64,000 nt of DNA from Candidatus Pseudothioglobus singularis PS1 (GCF_001281385.1 NZ_CP006911.1:124001-188000), one strand, 5' to 3'. Counted from the first letter of the stretch, positions 1 to 11,700 are shown. The notes: generated by a model from the letters alone, not told the origin. Numbers and translations are program-made.

Positions 1-171
1 CGCACGCTGCAGAAGTGCAATAATTAGGAATACAACTGTCCCAGTAAACCCAAGGATTATTATTACTTCTGATATTGGAAAATAAGTTGAGAGCATTTTA
101 ATAAAAAGATCCTCAAATGCAAAACCTGCCATCGCGAGAATCATAAATAGGATGCCCTTTAAGTTATCCAT
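1..171 (-). CDS. DMT/EamA-family permease, N-terminal part only
   Basis: The first 57 residues of a minus-strand gene whose 3' part lies beyond the window start. Translation from the ATG at 171 begins MDNLKGILFMILAMAGFAFE and gives two hydrophobic segments separated by a short polar stretch. That is the usual opening of ten-helix drug/metabolite transporter (EamA) permeases of the inner membrane. It follows the DUF1989 gene by 30 bp on the same strand, so it is probably the third gene of the oxoprolinase operon and may carry a substrate or product of that pathway. The substrate cannot be told from this fragment. Family assignment rests on the helix pattern and opening residues only. Confidence 0.6.
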   Translation of the reverse strand, partial: MDNLKGILFMILAMAGFAFEDLFIKMLSTYFPISEVIIILGFTGTVVFLIIALLQRA

Positions 172-201
172 TTTTGTTGAACCAGATATTAAAGTTGAAT
201 T

Positions 202-1065
202 TTAACTGTAGCCATGCCCTCTTGAGTAATTATTTATTTTGGGAGGAGTCCATTGTTTCAAGGAGTCAGCTGATGGTTTGAAAATCTCCACCTTTAGAGG
301 ATAGCAATTCGCCTCATCGCTTGAATGGCTGGAACTACAATCGCCACCAGGACAAGCTGACAATCCTCCCAAAAGATCAATTTCAGCAAAGAATTCTATG
401 AAATCATCTGGCCTTACAGGGCTTGCTTTCATGAAGTACTGGTGAGTATTTTTTGTAAATCCGGTGCACATAAAAACATTTAATACGTCATGAACGTTAT
501 CCTCTATTTGAGAAATTGGCTTTTGTTGCTGATTTGAGAGTGCTCTGCATAGGTTTGAGTGACAACAGTAGTGATACTCTTTGTTATTTAAAGCGACGTG
601 TGTATAGGGGTCACACCTTGTTCCAATTACATCATGAACGCTTCCACCATCCTCATCATAGCCATACCAGTCTAGAGTGTCATGGGTAATGGTAGCCATC
701 GGCCTTAAAAAAGGAAGATTCGAATAAAGTCTATCCCCAGTACTCACATGCGTCCCATAGAGTGCACGCGTTTTGCCACTAAAAAAACGTTCACTAATAT
801 TATGTTTGTTCCATAAATTTAAATCTCCTACTTGTGGCCCTTCAACACTGATAATTCTGAAAAAACAACCCGCAGGAACTTCAAAAGTTTTAGCATCTCT
901 TGGAGGAATTATAATTGACTCTATTAGATGCATATTTTCTCTGGCTGATTGATAAATATTTGCGTTATAAGCTGGGAGATTGTCAATGGGATAAGATATG
1001 ACTGGTTTAATGCCACGACGACTTTTTGCATCATCTGGCTCTGGACTTTGATTAATTATTTTCAT
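202..1065 (-). CDS. DUF1989 / urea carboxylase-associated family protein
   Basis: A 287-residue soluble protein of the DUF1989 family, often annotated as urea carboxylase-associated. Family-like signatures include the FEVPAGCFFRI region near residue 65, a CHSNLCRAL segment near 167, and the C-terminal half with VFMCTGFT, DDFIEFFAEIDLL and SACPGGDCS. The cysteines and histidines in these motifs could bind a metal, but this is inference. The biochemical role of the family is poorly defined; members commonly sit beside urea, allophanate or oxoproline/hydantoin amidohydrolase genes. Here it lies 41 bp downstream of the fused 5-oxoprolinase gene on the same strand, so it probably assists that amidohydrolase pathway. 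The start is an ATG at 1065. Confidence 0.8.
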   Translation of the reverse strand: MKIINQSPEPDDAKSRRGIKPVISYPIDNLPAYNANIYQSARENMHLIESIIIPPRDAKTFEVPAGCFFRIISVEGPQVGDLNLWNKHNISERFFSGKTRALYGTHVSTGDRLYSNLPFLRPMATITHDTLDWYGYDEDGGSVHDVIGTRCDPYTHVALNNKEYHYCCHSNLCRALSNQQQKPISQIEDNVHDVLNVFMCTGFTKNTHQYFMKASPVRPDDFIEFFAEIDLLGGLSACPGGDCSSSHSSDEANCYPLKVEIFKPSADSLKQWTPPKINNYSRGHGYS

Positions 1066-1106
1066 AGTTGTCTCCTATTGATAAAACCATAACCATTATG
1101 TTGATT

Positions 1107-4100
1107 TTAGAGTGCTTTTCCAAATCCACCACCACCTGGTGTTTTTAGAACAAAAAGATCATTTTTCCGAACCTCTATCTGACCTTTAGTGCCCAATTTT
1201 GTGATACTTTCATCTGAGTGAATAACGTAATTTTCTCCAACGGCACCTGACTCACCTCCAGACACTCCGTAGGGCGGAATTTTCCTATGGCCCGCAATAA
1301 TATTCACTGTCATTGGCTCCAGGAACCGCATCCTTCTATCCACTCCATCTCCCCCTCTATTAAGACCTTTTCCACCAGAATTTTTTCTGATGCTAAATGA
1401 CTCAAGTTTGACTGGGAAGCGCCACTCTAAAACCTCTGGATCAGTTAGCCTTGAATTTGTCATGTGGGTATGAACCGCACTGCAACCAGGCTGATTTGAA
1501 CTGGCTCCAGAACCACCACAAATGGTTTCATAGTTTTGGACTTTATTGTTACCCCAAATATAATTATTCATCGTCCCTTGTGATGCTGCAAATTCTCCTA
1601 GAGCTCCGAGCAAAGCATCAACAATGTATTGCGAAGTCTCAACATTCCCAGAAAATACAGCTGCTGGGTATTGGGGGTTGATCATTGAATGTTTGGGTAT
1701 GATTAAATTTAAAGGTTTTAGGCATCCAGCATTAAGAGGGATATCGTCATCAACTAGGCAACGGAAAACATATAAGACTGCAGCGTAACAAATTGAACTT
1801 GGGGCGTTATAATTTCCTGGGTGTTGACCACTTGTGCCAGTGAAGTCAATGGTTGCAGTACGATTTACTTTGTTGACGCTTATTGAGACTGTGACTTGAT
1901 GACCATCATCCATCTTATATGTAAAGCTTGAATCACTTAATACATCTAAAACTCTTCGAACAGATTCCTCAGCGTTATCTTGAACATGGCTCATGTATGC
2001 GTGAACAACTTCCAGGCCATAGTGCTTGATTATTTTCATTAGTTCTTGAGACCCTTTTTCTGCAGCTGCAACTTGAGCTTTTAAATCAGCAATATTTTGT
2101 TTAATATTTCTAGCAGGGTGTTCACCTAAGCTTAATAATTTGAATATTTCCTTTTCAAGAAATACACCCTTAGCGACTATGGTGAAGTTATCAATTAGTA
2201 CCCCCTCCTCTTTAATATGGGTCGAGTTTGCTGGAGCAGAGCCAGGAACTGTTCCACCAATATCTGCATGGTGACCTCTTGTAGCAACATAGAAAATTAC
2301 GTTCTCATTATTGTCATCAAATACTGGCTTTATAAGTGTAATATCTGGCAAATGTGTGCCCCCATTATATGGGGCGTTAATAAGAAAAGCATCACCTGGA
2401 TTCATCGTGGCAGAATTCTCTCTAATGATCGTCTTAATGGATTCACTCATTGAGCCTAAATGAACTGGAACATGGGGTGCATTTGCTACAAGATCTCCGG
2501 TGGGGGAGAATAATGCACATGAGAAATCTAGACGCTCCTTAATATTAACAGATGAAGCTGTATTCTCAAGAACCATACCCATTTGTTCTGCAACACTCAT
2601 AAATAAATTGTTAAATATTTCCAACATGATGGGGTCTACACTTGTTCCAATAGCACTTGACCTTATGATTTTTTGAGTTCGAGTTAAAAGTAAATCATTG
2701 CTATCTTTAAGAGTTGCATCCCATCCTGGCTCAACTACGATAGTTGATGTTGGTTCAATGATTATGGCTGGACCAGACAGTTTTTCATTCGGTTTAATGT
2801 TGTCCCGATGATAAAAAATAGTCTTTTCAAGTTTTCCATTGATAAATACATCTTGGGTTTTAAGAGGTTTAGTTTTTAGCTTATCAGAGATAATTTTAGT
2901 TGACTCAAATTGCTCACTTTGACATGAAACCTCTGACTGGATTGATTCAATGATGACAATCTTTTCGGGTGAAATAAAGCCAAACCTTGCACTATGTGTT
3001 CTCTCGAAACAAAGTTTCATTCCCTCAACATCTTCAAATGGAACAGCTAATGACGTGTCAGAATCCTTATAGCGGAGATAGACTCGATCAGTATACTGAA
3101 ATAAGTTTTTATTGAGGTTTTGTGAGATTAAATCTTTCTTACCCTTAACATGAAGCCTTTTGAAATTCTTTGAAAGGTCATCAATTTCACTATTTCCAAG
3201 AGGCAATTCAACAGTTAGATCATAGATAGTTCGACTATCGGCAAGTCCAATACCGTAAGCAGACAAAACGCCTGCATAAGGATGAAGATGGATTTGTTTT
3301 ATACCTAATCTATCTGCAACTAAGCATGCGTGTTGTCCACCAGCACCACCAAAACAAGATAAGGCATAGTCGCTGACATCATACCCTCGTTGTACTGATA
3401 TTTTTTTTATAGCGTTGGACATGCTCTCAACAGCGATTGATAAAAATCCTTCTGCAACAGAAGATGGATGGACTGTTTTTTTAGTTTTTAAGGAGATTTC
3501 TTTAGCAAGTTCTGTAAATTTTTTATCAACAATACTGAAGTCAAGTTTTTGATTGGCTTTGGGTCCAAAGACTTTAGGAAAAAATTCTGGATTTAATTTT
3601 CCTAGCATCACATTGCAATCTGTAACGGTAAGAGGACCTCCATTGCGATAACAAGCTGGGCCGGGAAATGCTCCTGCAGAATCAGGTCCTACTCGATATC
3701 TTGAGCCATCAAAATGAAGAATTGATCCTCCACCTGCAGCTACTGTATTTATTAACATCATTGGTGAGCGAAGCCTTACGCCTGCTACTTCAGTCTCAAG
3801 AGTTCTTTCATATTCACCATTAAAGTGACAAACATCTGTGGATGTTCCACCCATATCAAAACCGATGAGCTTATTGAGACCAATCTTCTCACCAGTTTTA
3901 ACCATGCCAACGACTCCACCAGCTGGTCCTGAGAGTATGGCATCCTTGCCTTGAAAATAGTTTGCATCCGTCAAACCTCCATTGGACTGCATAAACATTA
4001 ATTTTCCATAGTCGCTTTGAGTTGGGCCAAGTGCATCTTTGACCTGATTGACGTAGCGACGCAAAATTGGCGATAAGTATGCATCAACGACTGTCGTGTC

Positions 4101-4730
4101 TCCTCTTGGAATCATTTTCATGAGTGGGCTGACTTTGTGGCTAACTGAGATCTGCACAAACCCAATTTTTTTAGCAATTTCAGCAACTTGTTGTTCATGG
4201 CCTTGGTGTCTATAACCATGCATCAAAACAATTGCTATCGAATTAAATCCTTGATCAAAGGCAATTTTTAGTAATTTTTTTGTATTAATTAGATCAAGTT
4301 TTTTAATTATTTTTCCGTTGATATCGACTCTTTCTTCAATCTCAACAATCTCCGAATAGAGCATGTCAGGAAGCTGGATATCTAGTGAAAATAATTGGGG
4401 CCTTTGTTGATAACCAATCCTTAAGATATCTGAAAAGCCTGAAGTGATCGCTAATAGAGTTTTCTCACCTTCTCTCTCTAACAGAGCATTAGTTGCAACT
4501 GTTGTCCCCATTTTTATTGAGTCAATCTGATCAATTGGAACGCTATCTGCATCTTTTAGGTTTAATAGGTTTCTGATGCCTTGTATCGCTGCATCCTTGT
4601 ATTGAGCTGAATTTTCAGAAAGTAGTTTGCGCGTTGAAATTTGACCCTCTGGACTTCTACCAATAATGTCTGTAAAGGTTCCCCCTCTATCAATCCAGAA
4701 CTGCCATTTAGGTCTTCCATTAGTTATCAT
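1107..4730 (-). CDS. 5-oxoprolinase / hydantoinase, fused A and B subunits
   Basis: A 1207-residue fusion of hydantoinase A and B domains, the architecture of ATP-dependent 5-oxoprolinase, which opens 5-oxo-L-proline to glutamate using ATP. The N-terminal phosphate-binding motif DRGGTFTDI lies at about residues 14-22 and a second actin/Hsp70-like motif, GGTSTDV, near 290. The B part starts near residue 700 ([12 protein letters not shown]) and ends in the typical glycine-rich PGGGGFG tail. Length matches eukaryotic-type and bacterial fused enzymes of about 1200-1290 residues. I chose the ATG at 4730 over the TTG one codon upstream. The gene heads an operon with DUF1989 and a DMT permease. Separate HyuA/HyuB hydantoinases with other substrates belong to the same superfamily, so the exact substrate is not proven. 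Confidence 0.88.
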   Translation of the reverse strand: MITNGRPKWQFWIDRGGTFTDIIGRSPEGQISTRKLLSENSAQYKDAAIQGIRNLLNLKDADSVPIDQIDSIKMGTTVATNALLEREGEKTLLAITSGFSDILRIGYQQRPQLFSLDIQLPDMLYSEIVEIEERVDINGKIIKKLDLINTKKLLKIAFDQGFNSIAIVLMHGYRHQGHEQQVAEIAKKIGFVQISVSHKVSPLMKMIPRGDTTVVDAYLSPILRRYVNQVKDALGPTQSDYGKLMFMQSNGGLTDANYFQGKDAILSGPAGGVVGMVKTGEKIGLNKLIGFDMGGTSTDVCHFNGEYERTLETEVAGVRLRSPMMLINTVAAGGGSILHFDGSRYRVGPDSAGAFPGPACYRNGGPLTVTDCNVMLGKLNPEFFPKVFGPKANQKLDFSIVDKKFTELAKEISLKTKKTVHPSSVAEGFLSIAVESMSNAIKKISVQRGYDVSDYALSCFGGAGGQHACLVADRLGIKQIHLHPYAGVLSAYGIGLADSRTIYDLTVELPLGNSEIDDLSKNFKRLHVKGKKDLISQNLNKNLFQYTDRVYLRYKDSDTSLAVPFEDVEGMKLCFERTHSARFGFISPEKIVIIESIQSEVSCQSEQFESTKIISDKLKTKPLKTQDVFINGKLEKTIFYHRDNIKPNEKLSGPAIIIEPTSTIVVEPGWDATLKDSNDLLLTRTQKIIRSSAIGTSVDPIMLEIFNNLFMSVAEQMGMVLENTASSVNIKERLDFSCALFSPTGDLVANAPHVPVHLGSMSESIKTIIRENSATMNPGDAFLINAPYNGGTHLPDITLIKPVFDDNNENVIFYVATRGHHADIGGTVPGSAPANSTHIKEEGVLIDNFTIVAKGVFLEKEIFKLLSLGEHPARNIKQNIADLKAQVAAAEKGSQELMKIIKHYGLEVVHAYMSHVQDNAEESVRRVLDVLSDSSFTYKMDDGHQVTVSISVNKVNRTATIDFTGTSGQHPGNYNAPSSICYAAVLYVFRCLVDDDIPLNAGCLKPLNLIIPKHSMINPQYPAAVFSGNVETSQYIVDALLGALGEFAASQGTMNNYIWGNNKVQNYETICGGSGASSNQPGCSAVHTHMTNSRLTDPEVLEWRFPVKLESFSIRKNSGGKGLNRGGDGVDRRMRFLEPMTVNIIAGHRKIPPYGVSGGESGAVGENYVIHSDESITKLGTKGQIEVRKNDLFVLKTPGGGGFGKAL

Positions 4731-4896
4731 CAAAATTTATTTACTTATAAGTCTGAACTAAATTATATATGCAAATAAATACATATAAGTTAGCATGACT
4801 AGAGCGCTTAAAAAAATGATTGACACGAGGTAGTTTTAGGAACAAAATGCAAAAAAGTTCTATCCAGATATTTCAATATTTCAAGGGGGCAATAGG

Positions 4897-5793
4897 ATGA
4901 ACAACAATTATTTACTTGGCTTTAGCTTGGTCGTTATTAGCGGCATAATTTGGAGCTTTGGAGCACCACTAGTAAGATTACTTGAAGACGCTGAGAGCTT
5001 TAGGCTTCAGTATTTGCTTTACAGGGGTCTGGCCATTACCTCAGTCATACTCATATTCGTTTTGCTCAGAGAGGGTCGACACTTTTTTCAAACATTTAAA
5101 CGGATTGATTCATGGAGCTTAGTGGGTAGTCTCGTCATGTCGGTCACTTTCTTTGGTTGGATTTATGCATTAACTACTACTACAGTTGCAATCACTTTAT
5201 TAATGCTTGCATTGTCACCAGTTTTGTCAGCATTTTTGGGGTTTGTTATTCTAGGAGAGAGACTAAGTCGTATCACCTTTTTAAATATGTTAATAGTGGC
5301 TGCTGGAATCACAATTATGGTTTGGGATTCTGATAAATCAACCACTATCATTGGAGCTATTTATGGATTCTTTGTAGCTTTAGGTTTTGCTATTTACACA
5401 ATAACACTAAGAAAAAATCCCGAAGTACCAAAGTTATTGACACCCGCTCTTGCTGGCTTTTGGTGCATGCTATGGGCAACTATCCTAATTCTCATTAATG
5501 GTGGCGGTTTTGAGATGCCAACTATCAATATTGGAATCAGTATGTCCCATGGATTAGTAGTCGGCTGTGGATTAATACTCTATGGACTTGGTGCAAAATA
5601 CCTACCTAGTGGTGAATTAGTAATGCTTTCACTCCTTGAGGTGGTGCTGGGTATTTTTTGGGCTTGGCTTCCAGTTATAGGCATCAATGAAGTTCCAACT
5701 AGAAATACCTTAATAGGGGGAATGGCAATTATCTTAGCCATTATTCTTCAAGGGATTTATGCCAGAAAAAAGCACGTTATTCCAATGCCATAA
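4897..5793 (+). CDS. DMT/EamA-family transporter
   Basis: A 298-residue integral inner-membrane protein with about ten hydrophobic helices in two EamA repeats. The first repeat begins LGFSLVVISGIIWSF and the second GAIYGFFVALGFAIYTIT. The C-terminus ends in a short basic stretch (ARKKH), as is common for this family. The ATG at 4897 is preceded by a strong purine-rich site (AAGGGGG) at about 4883. It is divergent from the oxoprolinase operon, with 166 bp between their starts holding both promoters. Its neighbour suggests metabolite or amino-acid export, but the substrate cannot be read from sequence. Confidence 0.85.
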   Translation: MNNNYLLGFSLVVISGIIWSFGAPLVRLLEDAESFRLQYLLYRGLAITSVILIFVLLREGRHFFQTFKRIDSWSLVGSLVMSVTFFGWIYALTTTTVAITLLMLALSPVLSAFLGFVILGERLSRITFLNMLIVAAGITIMVWDSDKSTTIIGAIYGFFVALGFAIYTITLRKNPEVPKLLTPALAGFWCMLWATILILINGGGFEMPTINIGISMSHGLVVGCGLILYGLGAKYLPSGELVMLSLLEVVLGIFWAWLPVIGINEVPTRNTLIGGMAIILAIILQGIYARKKHVIPMP

Positions 5794-5829
5794 GCTCTTG
5801 TAATATATTTATTTTTTTGTTTTATTTGA

Positions 5830-5878
5830 AAGATTGCTTTAGCCAATCTTTATTGCTAAAATTCCTCCTTTTTAGCAA
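5830..5878 (+). terminator. Two tandem hairpins downstream of the DMT permease gene
   Basis: Two perfect inverted repeats lie side by side. AAGATTG (5830-5836) pairs with CAATCTT (5844-5850). TTGCTAAAA (5853-5861) pairs with TTTTAGCAA (5870-5878) across a loop of eight bases. They lie 37-85 bp after the stop of the permease gene and about 145 bp before the reductase gene. Neither is GC-rich and the T-tract is weak, so they could be a terminator pair or part of the leader of the downstream operon. Confidence 0.4.
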
Positions 5879-5995
5879 ATCAGCACTGACTCGTTAGATT
5901 AGATATAGTTTCATTTTTTGTAATAAATAATTACCTATCATTATCTTTGTTAATTTATTTATTTATCAACTCTAATGCTACAATTGATTTCTTAC

Positions 5996-6020
5996 AATTA
6001 AATTAAATTAAATTAAATTA
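5996..6020 (+). repeat. Pentanucleotide microsatellite, five AATTA units against a start codon
   Basis: Five perfect copies of AATTA run from 5996 to 6020, followed by AAT, so the array ends inside the ATG at 6022 of the reductase gene. The array fills the region where a ribosome-binding site would be, and no Shine-Dalgarno sequence is visible. An in-frame TAA at 6019-6021 directly precedes the ATG and excludes an N-terminal extension in this copy number. A five-base unit is not a multiple of three, so slippage would alter leader spacing rather than reading frame. Confidence 0.9.
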
Positions 6021-6021
6021 A

Positions 6022-7128
6022 ATGAAAGAGCTAGTATTTCCTGATATTAATTTTGATAACCTTGAGCGTTGGACTGGTGACGTTTCACCACTCGAGTGTA
6101 TTCTTATTAAAGATGAGACGCATAATGTAAAAAGCTTTACTTTCAAATCAAAGAAAGACGCTTGGTTTCAGTTTTTTCCTGGACAACATACAACTCTTTT
6201 TTTGAATATTGATGGTAAGGATGTCATGCGCACTTATACGATTGCATCAAGCCCTACAAGGCCAAATACAATTACTATCACCAATAAAAGAATGCAAGAT
6301 GGTGTGGTGACAAACTGGATGCATGACAGCCTTAAAGTAGGTGATTGCGTTGAGGCACTTGATATTGGCGGGTCATTTAGTGTAGCCCTTGATCAACCAA
6401 AGCCAAAAATTTTACTTTTATCAGGTGGAAGTGGAATTACGCCGATGCTTTCTATGTCGAGATACTTTTTTGACCTTTCAATGAATCTTGATTTGGTTTT
6501 TATTCATAACGCTCAATCTGAAAACGATTTGATTGCCAAAGCAGAGCTCGATTATTATGATTCAACTCAGGATAATTTTAAGAGGCACTATGTATGCGAT
6601 GTCGCCAGTGAAAGTTGGGATGGTGCGAGTGGCTATCTTAGTGAAGAGATGATGGTTGATCTGGTGCCTGATTTCACAGAACGAGAAATCTATTGTTGTG
6701 GACCAGAACCTTATATGCAAAACGTTAAGAAAATTCTCAACTCTTGTGATTATGATATGAGTCTATACCATCAAGAAAGTTTTGATATTGAGAGTTCAAC
6801 TGCTCAAAATAACATGGCTATTGATGCAGATTTGCCCGAGCATAAAGTTTCAGAAAGTGAAATAAATGAATATAATGTCACCCTGTCAAAGAGTGGTGAA
6901 GTTTTGCAATGTGGAAGTAATACAAGTATTTTGGTTTCAATCCAAAAACAGGGAATTACAGTCCCATTTGCATGCTCTCAGGGTTTGTGCGGAACATGCA
7001 GAACTAAAATGCTTGATGGGACAGTTGAGATGGATGCTCAAGGTGGGCTCTTAAAGTCACATGAAAAAGAAGGATACATACTGACTTGTTGCTCTTACCC
7101 AACCAGTGATATTGTTCTGGATTTATAG
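6022..7128 (+). CDS. FAD/NAD(P) and [2Fe-2S] reductase, betaine demethylase (GbcB)-like
   Basis: A 368-residue electron-transfer protein with three domains. A ferredoxin-reductase FAD domain carries RTYTIASSP near residue 75. An NAD(P)-binding domain carries LLLSGGSGITPML near 136. The C-terminal plant-type [2Fe-2S] ferredoxin has cysteines at 318, 323, 326 and 356. This layout is that of reductase subunits of Rieske oxygenases such as glycine betaine monooxygenase (GbcB), which demethylates betaine to dimethylglycine. The sarcosine oxidase genes start 22 bp downstream, which supports a role in methylated-glycine catabolism. No Rieske oxygenase partner (GbcA) is in the window, so the partner must be elsewhere or different. 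Stachydrine or carnitine monooxygenase reductases are alternatives. The start abuts a pentanucleotide repeat. Confidence 0.8.
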   Translation: MKELVFPDINFDNLERWTGDVSPLECILIKDETHNVKSFTFKSKKDAWFQFFPGQHTTLFLNIDGKDVMRTYTIASSPTRPNTITITNKRMQDGVVTNWMHDSLKVGDCVEALDIGGSFSVALDQPKPKILLLSGGSGITPMLSMSRYFFDLSMNLDLVFIHNAQSENDLIAKAELDYYDSTQDNFKRHYVCDVASESWDGASGYLSEEMMVDLVPDFTEREIYCCGPEPYMQNVKKILNSCDYDMSLYHQESFDIESSTAQNNMAIDADLPEHKVSESEINEYNVTLSKSGEVLQCGSNTSILVSIQKQGITVPFACSQGLCGTCRTKMLDGTVEMDAQGGLLKSHEKEGYILTCCSYPTSDIVLDL

Positions 7129-7150
7129 ATTTATTAGTTGAGTTAAAGTT

Positions 7151-8401
7151 ATGCAAAAAAAATATTCGTGGTATTCCTTGTTGAAAGCAGGCTTGTCAAA
7201 CCAAGAGTGGGATAAAGCAATTCCACTATGTAAGCCAAAGCCGAAGTATGACGTCATTATTATTGGTGGAGGAGGTCATGGTCTTGCTACAGCTTACTAT
7301 TTAGCAAAGGAATGCGGGATTACTAATGTTGCAGTTGTTGAAAAGGGATATATTGGCGGTGGAAATACCGGTAGAAATACTACAATTATTAGGTCAAACT
7401 ATCTCAGAGATGAAGCGTCTAGTCTGTATGAGCACTCAATGAGGCTATGGGAAGGGCTAAGTGAAGATTTAAATTTCAATGTCATGTTCAGTCAGAGAGG
7501 AGTCTACAATCTTGGACACACCCTTCAGGACATGAGGGATATTGAACGAAGAGTAAATGCCAATGTACTTAATGGAGTCGATGCTGTCGTTGTTGACCAT
7601 AAAGAGATTAAAGAACAAATTCCGATTATCAATACCTCCAAAAATGTCAGGTATCCAATTATGGGTGCTTCATTCCAGGCGCGTGCTGGTGTGGCTCGAC
7701 ATGATGGCGTAGCATGGGGTTTTGCTCGAGCAGCCTCAAACTTAGGTGTCGATATTATTCAAAATTGTGAAGTCATTGATATTGAAGTTGAAGAGGGTAG
7801 AGTGAAAGGTGTAAAAACCACGCAAGGAGATATTTTTGCAGATCAAATTGGATGCGTCAGCGCAGGACACTCTTCAGTGATAGCAAAAATGGCCGGATTA
7901 AGACTGCCAGTTGAGAGTCATCCTTTGCAAGCGTTTGTATCTGAGGCAATGAAGCCTATTCTCCATACGGTTGTAATGTCCAACGCTGTTCATGGATATG
8001 TCAGTCAGAGTGATAAGGGAGATTTAGTTATTGGTGCTGGAATAGATGGCTATAACTCTTATGCTCAGAGAGGTAGCGCCAAAATAGTAGAGCACTGTGC
8101 AGCGGCAATACTGGAGTTGTTTCCAATTTTTTCTCGCGTTCGCATGAATCGACAATGGGGCGGTATAGTTGATGTCTGTCCTGATGCCTGTCCAGTGATT
8201 AGCCCAACTAAAGTTGAAGGTCTCTACTTTAATTGTGGCTGGGGAACGGGCGGCTTTAAGGCGACACCTGGTTCAGGTAATGTTTTTGCGCATACTATTG
8301 CACAAGACAAGCAACATGAATTGGCAGTTCCATTTCACATTGATCGCTTCACAACTGGTGCTCTTATAGATGAGCATGGCGCCGCAGGCGTAGCCCACTA
8401 G
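7151..8401 (+). CDS. soxB: Sarcosine oxidase beta subunit
   Basis: A 416-residue FAD-dependent oxidoreductase, the catalytic beta subunit of heterotetrameric sarcosine oxidase. The complex oxidises sarcosine to glycine and passes the methyl group to tetrahydrofolate. The dinucleotide-binding motif [14 protein letters not shown] starts near residue 37. His184 in the RHDGVAWG segment matches the histidine that carries covalent FMN in characterised heterotetrameric enzymes. The C-terminal region has [15 protein letters not shown], typical of the family. It is the first gene of a soxB-D-A-G run, in the canonical order, following the GbcB-like gene closely. Cytosolic. Confidence 0.95.
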   Translation: MQKKYSWYSLLKAGLSNQEWDKAIPLCKPKPKYDVIIIGGGGHGLATAYYLAKECGITNVAVVEKGYIGGGNTGRNTTIIRSNYLRDEASSLYEHSMRLWEGLSEDLNFNVMFSQRGVYNLGHTLQDMRDIERRVNANVLNGVDAVVVDHKEIKEQIPIINTSKNVRYPIMGASFQARAGVARHDGVAWGFARAASNLGVDIIQNCEVIDIEVEEGRVKGVKTTQGDIFADQIGCVSAGHSSVIAKMAGLRLPVESHPLQAFVSEAMKPILHTVVMSNAVHGYVSQSDKGDLVIGAGIDGYNSYAQRGSAKIVEHCAAAILELFPIFSRVRMNRQWGGIVDVCPDACPVISPTKVEGLYFNCGWGTGGFKATPGSGNVFAHTIAQDKQHELAVPFHIDRFTTGALIDEHGAAGVAH

Positions 8402-8420
8402 TTTAGTAAAAGGTAATATT

Positions 8421-8705
8421 ATGTTTTTGATAGATTGTCCATACTGTAAAGAATTAAGAGATCAGAATGAATTTTCGCCTGCAGGGGAAGCTTTCATTGC
8501 AAGACCTCAAAACCCTGAGGCATTGACTGATGAAGAGTGGGCTGATTATGTATTTTATCGAACAAACCATAAGGGTGACCACTGGGAGCAATGGGTTCAT
8601 ACCGCTGGTTGTCGAAAATACCTATTAGTCAAAAGATCAACCATTAGTCATGAAGTCATCCAGGTGTCGACTTTTGGAGAGATTAACAGTGAGAACATAT
8701 CATGA
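8421..8705 (+). CDS. soxD: Sarcosine oxidase delta subunit
   Basis: A 94-residue zinc-binding subunit of heterotetrameric sarcosine oxidase. The four likely zinc ligands are Cys6 and Cys9 (CPYC), His60 and Cys64 (HTAGC), the known Cys3His pattern of SoxD. The segment WADYVFYRTN is family-typical. It has no catalytic role of its own and helps hold the alpha subunit. A GGTAATATT leader precedes the ATG. Its stop overlaps the soxA start by four bases (ATGA), indicating translational coupling. Confidence 0.95.
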   Translation: MFLIDCPYCKELRDQNEFSPAGEAFIARPQNPEALTDEEWADYVFYRTNHKGDHWEQWVHTAGCRKYLLVKRSTISHEVIQVSTFGEINSENIS

Positions 8706-11700
8706 GACTAGATAATCACAAAAGCAGCCTCATAGATTATTCAAAGCCACTGAGTTTTATATTTAATAATAAATCCTACAAGGGTTTTCATGGAGATACG
8801 CTAGCTTCAGCGCTTATTGCAAACAACGTCCTCTTCTATGCAAGAAGCTTTAAGTATGGCCGAAAACGTGGATTGATGGGGGCAGGAGTTGAAGAGCCAA
8901 ATGCCTTAGTTTCTCTCGAGATAGGGGGAAGATATACTCCCAATATGAAGGCTACTGAGGTGATGCTTTATAATGGTTTGAGTGCTGTTAGTTCCAGCAA
9001 TCCAAATTCATTTGATTTTCGCGCTATGATTAAGCCGCTGCATCGTTTTATGCCAGCGGGCTTTTACTACAAGACATTTATTAAACAAAGAGTTTGGTCT
9101 TTGGTAGAAGATAGCTTGAGATCCTTATCTGGGTTTTCTAAAGCTCCTACTGAAGTAGATGAGGATGTGTACGATCATGTATTTCAGCATACCGAGTTTC
9201 TTGTCGTTGGCGGCGGAGTATCTGGCATAACGGCAGCATTAGAGATCCTCAATCACTCAAAAAATGCTAGGGTGATTCTGGTTGACGAAAGAGAGTGTTT
9301 GGGCGGAGAATTGCTGAGTGAGTTTTCAACTGATGAATCATCATACGACTGGCATGAAGAAAGCATTAATAGTCTATCGAAGTTTAAGAATGAAGATAAT
9401 AGTCGTCTTAAAATCCTCACATCAGCGACTGCTTATGCTTGGTATGATCATAACTATATTGAAGTTCTTCAAACCAATGCTACGGGTCAATCTACTCTAA
9501 GAGATGGTGTTCGATCAGCAAGAAAAGTTCTACATAAGGTTAGAGCAAAAGAGGTTATTTTAGCTACCGGAGCCCATGAGAGGCCAATGCTTTTTGAAAC
9601 CAACGACTTGGCCAATATTATGCTAAGTCAGTCTGTTAGACGATACATTGAAGAGTTTGGTGTGGTCTCAGGTAGAAAGGTTATTTTGTATGGAAACAAT
9701 GACAGTATTTATAGCACTGCAATCAGTCTAAATAATAATAATATTGATTGTAAAGTTATTGATGTAAGAGCTCCTGGTGGTGAAAGTGAAATTGTTATCA
9801 AGGCTAAGAATTCAGGTATCGACATTATTCAAGGCTATGCAATTAGAAAAGCGAATGGAGCAAGCAGCATTAAAGGGGTTGAAATTTCAAAAGTTGAATT
9901 ACAATCTAAGCCGCCTCATTGGCAATCCCAATGGAGGCTTACCAAAGATACACAAACACTAGAATGTGACTTATTAGCTACGTCAGGTGGGTTTAATCCT
10001 GTTGTGCACTTGGACTGTCATTGTGGTGGTAAGACTTATTTTGATGAGTATTCTCAATCATTCTTGCCTCAAAAAAAGAGAAAAAGTAGAAAAGTTTGCG
10101 GCGCTGTAAATTCTGTTGGGTTTTGGAAGGATGCCATTTTGGATGCTAAAAATAAAGCGCAACAGTCCCTGGAGTCTATGGGTGAAGTTAAAAAGGCCAG
10201 TATTCAACCACTTACTAAGGAGTGTTCAAACTATTACAAGGTTGATCGATTCTTTACTCCAAGTGAAATCCTTAATAAGCCGAAAGTGTTTATTGATATG
10301 CAAAATGACGTCACTACTTTGGATGTTGCGCTTGCAATTAGAGAGGGCTATCAGTCTATCGAGCACATCAAGCGTTATACAGCAATGGGTTTTGGTACTG
10401 ACCAAGGTAAAACTGGAAATATTAATGGAATTGCTGTAGCAGCTGAATTCTTAGATGTTCCAATGTCAGATGTTGGAACTACGACATTTAGACCAGCATA
10501 CACTGGAGTTGATTTTGGTGCGATGGCAGGCCGAGAAGTAGGTGATTTTTTTGACCCACAAAGATATACAACGATTCACAACTCCCACGTGGAGAGTGGC
10601 GCTGAGTTTGAATTAGTTGGTCAATGGTTCCGACCTTGGTTCTATCCAATGGAAGGGGAAGATATGCATCAAGCTGTCAATCGAGAGTGTAGATCTGTTC
10701 GAAACTCTCTAGGCATGATGGACGCATCAACGCTTGGAAAAATTGATGTCCAAGGAAAAGATGCAAGAGAATTTTTATCGAGAGTGTATACCAATGCCTG
10801 GATGAAGCTTGCCCCTGGAAGTTGTCGTTATGGCTTAATGTGTAATGAAAAAGGAATGATTATTGATGACGGTGTATCAGCTTGTATTAATGATAATCAT
10901 TTTATTATGACCACGACAACAGGCGGTGCAGCAAGTGTTTACTCCACTCTAGAAATGTGGCTTCAAACTGAATGGAGTGACTTGGATGTTCATCTCAATA
11001 GTGTCACAGATCAATTTTCAACGGTCGCAGTAGTGGGGCCAAATGCTCGCAAATTAATGGAAGTATTGTGTGAAGATGTTGACTTTAATAAAGAAAGTTT
11101 TAAGTTCATGCAGTGGCGTCCTGGAACCGTATGCGGAGTCAACGCAAGAATTATGAGAATTAGTTTTTCAGGGGAACTGGCTTATGAAATCAATATTGAA
11201 GCCAACTATGGTCGCTTCATTTGGGATCAAGTTGCGCTAGCAGGGAAGCCTTGGAATATAACGCCTTATGGTACTGAATCAATGCATGTGCTTCGTGCAG
11301 AAAAAGGCTATATTATTGTTGGTCAAGATACAGATGGTTCAATGACACCTATGGATGTTAATATGAGCTGGATTCTTGCAAAAGATAAGTCATTTTCATA
11401 TATTGGTCAACGCTCTTTTAGTATTGCTGCATTGAATTCAAATGATAGGCTTCAATTAGTAGGGCTATTAACAAAGGATGCCCAGGTCGTGTTACCTGAA
11501 GGGTCTCATATTATTAGTAATAAAGGGGTCTCTATCGGTTATGTAACCTCAAGTTATTATAGTTCAGCTTTAGGAAGGTCTATTGCGCTTGCTCAACTGA
11601 AGGGCGGGCTTTCTAAGATAACTGAAACAGTTTTGGTGAAAATTGTTCAAGAGAAGCAAGGATTGAAAGAGATACCTTGCGAAGTTTCTAGTAGCGTCTT

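Noticed and set aside
5794-6021. A glycine or SAM riboswitch upstream of the betaine/sarcosine operon
   Set aside because: Only simple AT-rich hairpins are visible; none of the conserved cores of those riboswitches can be recognised.
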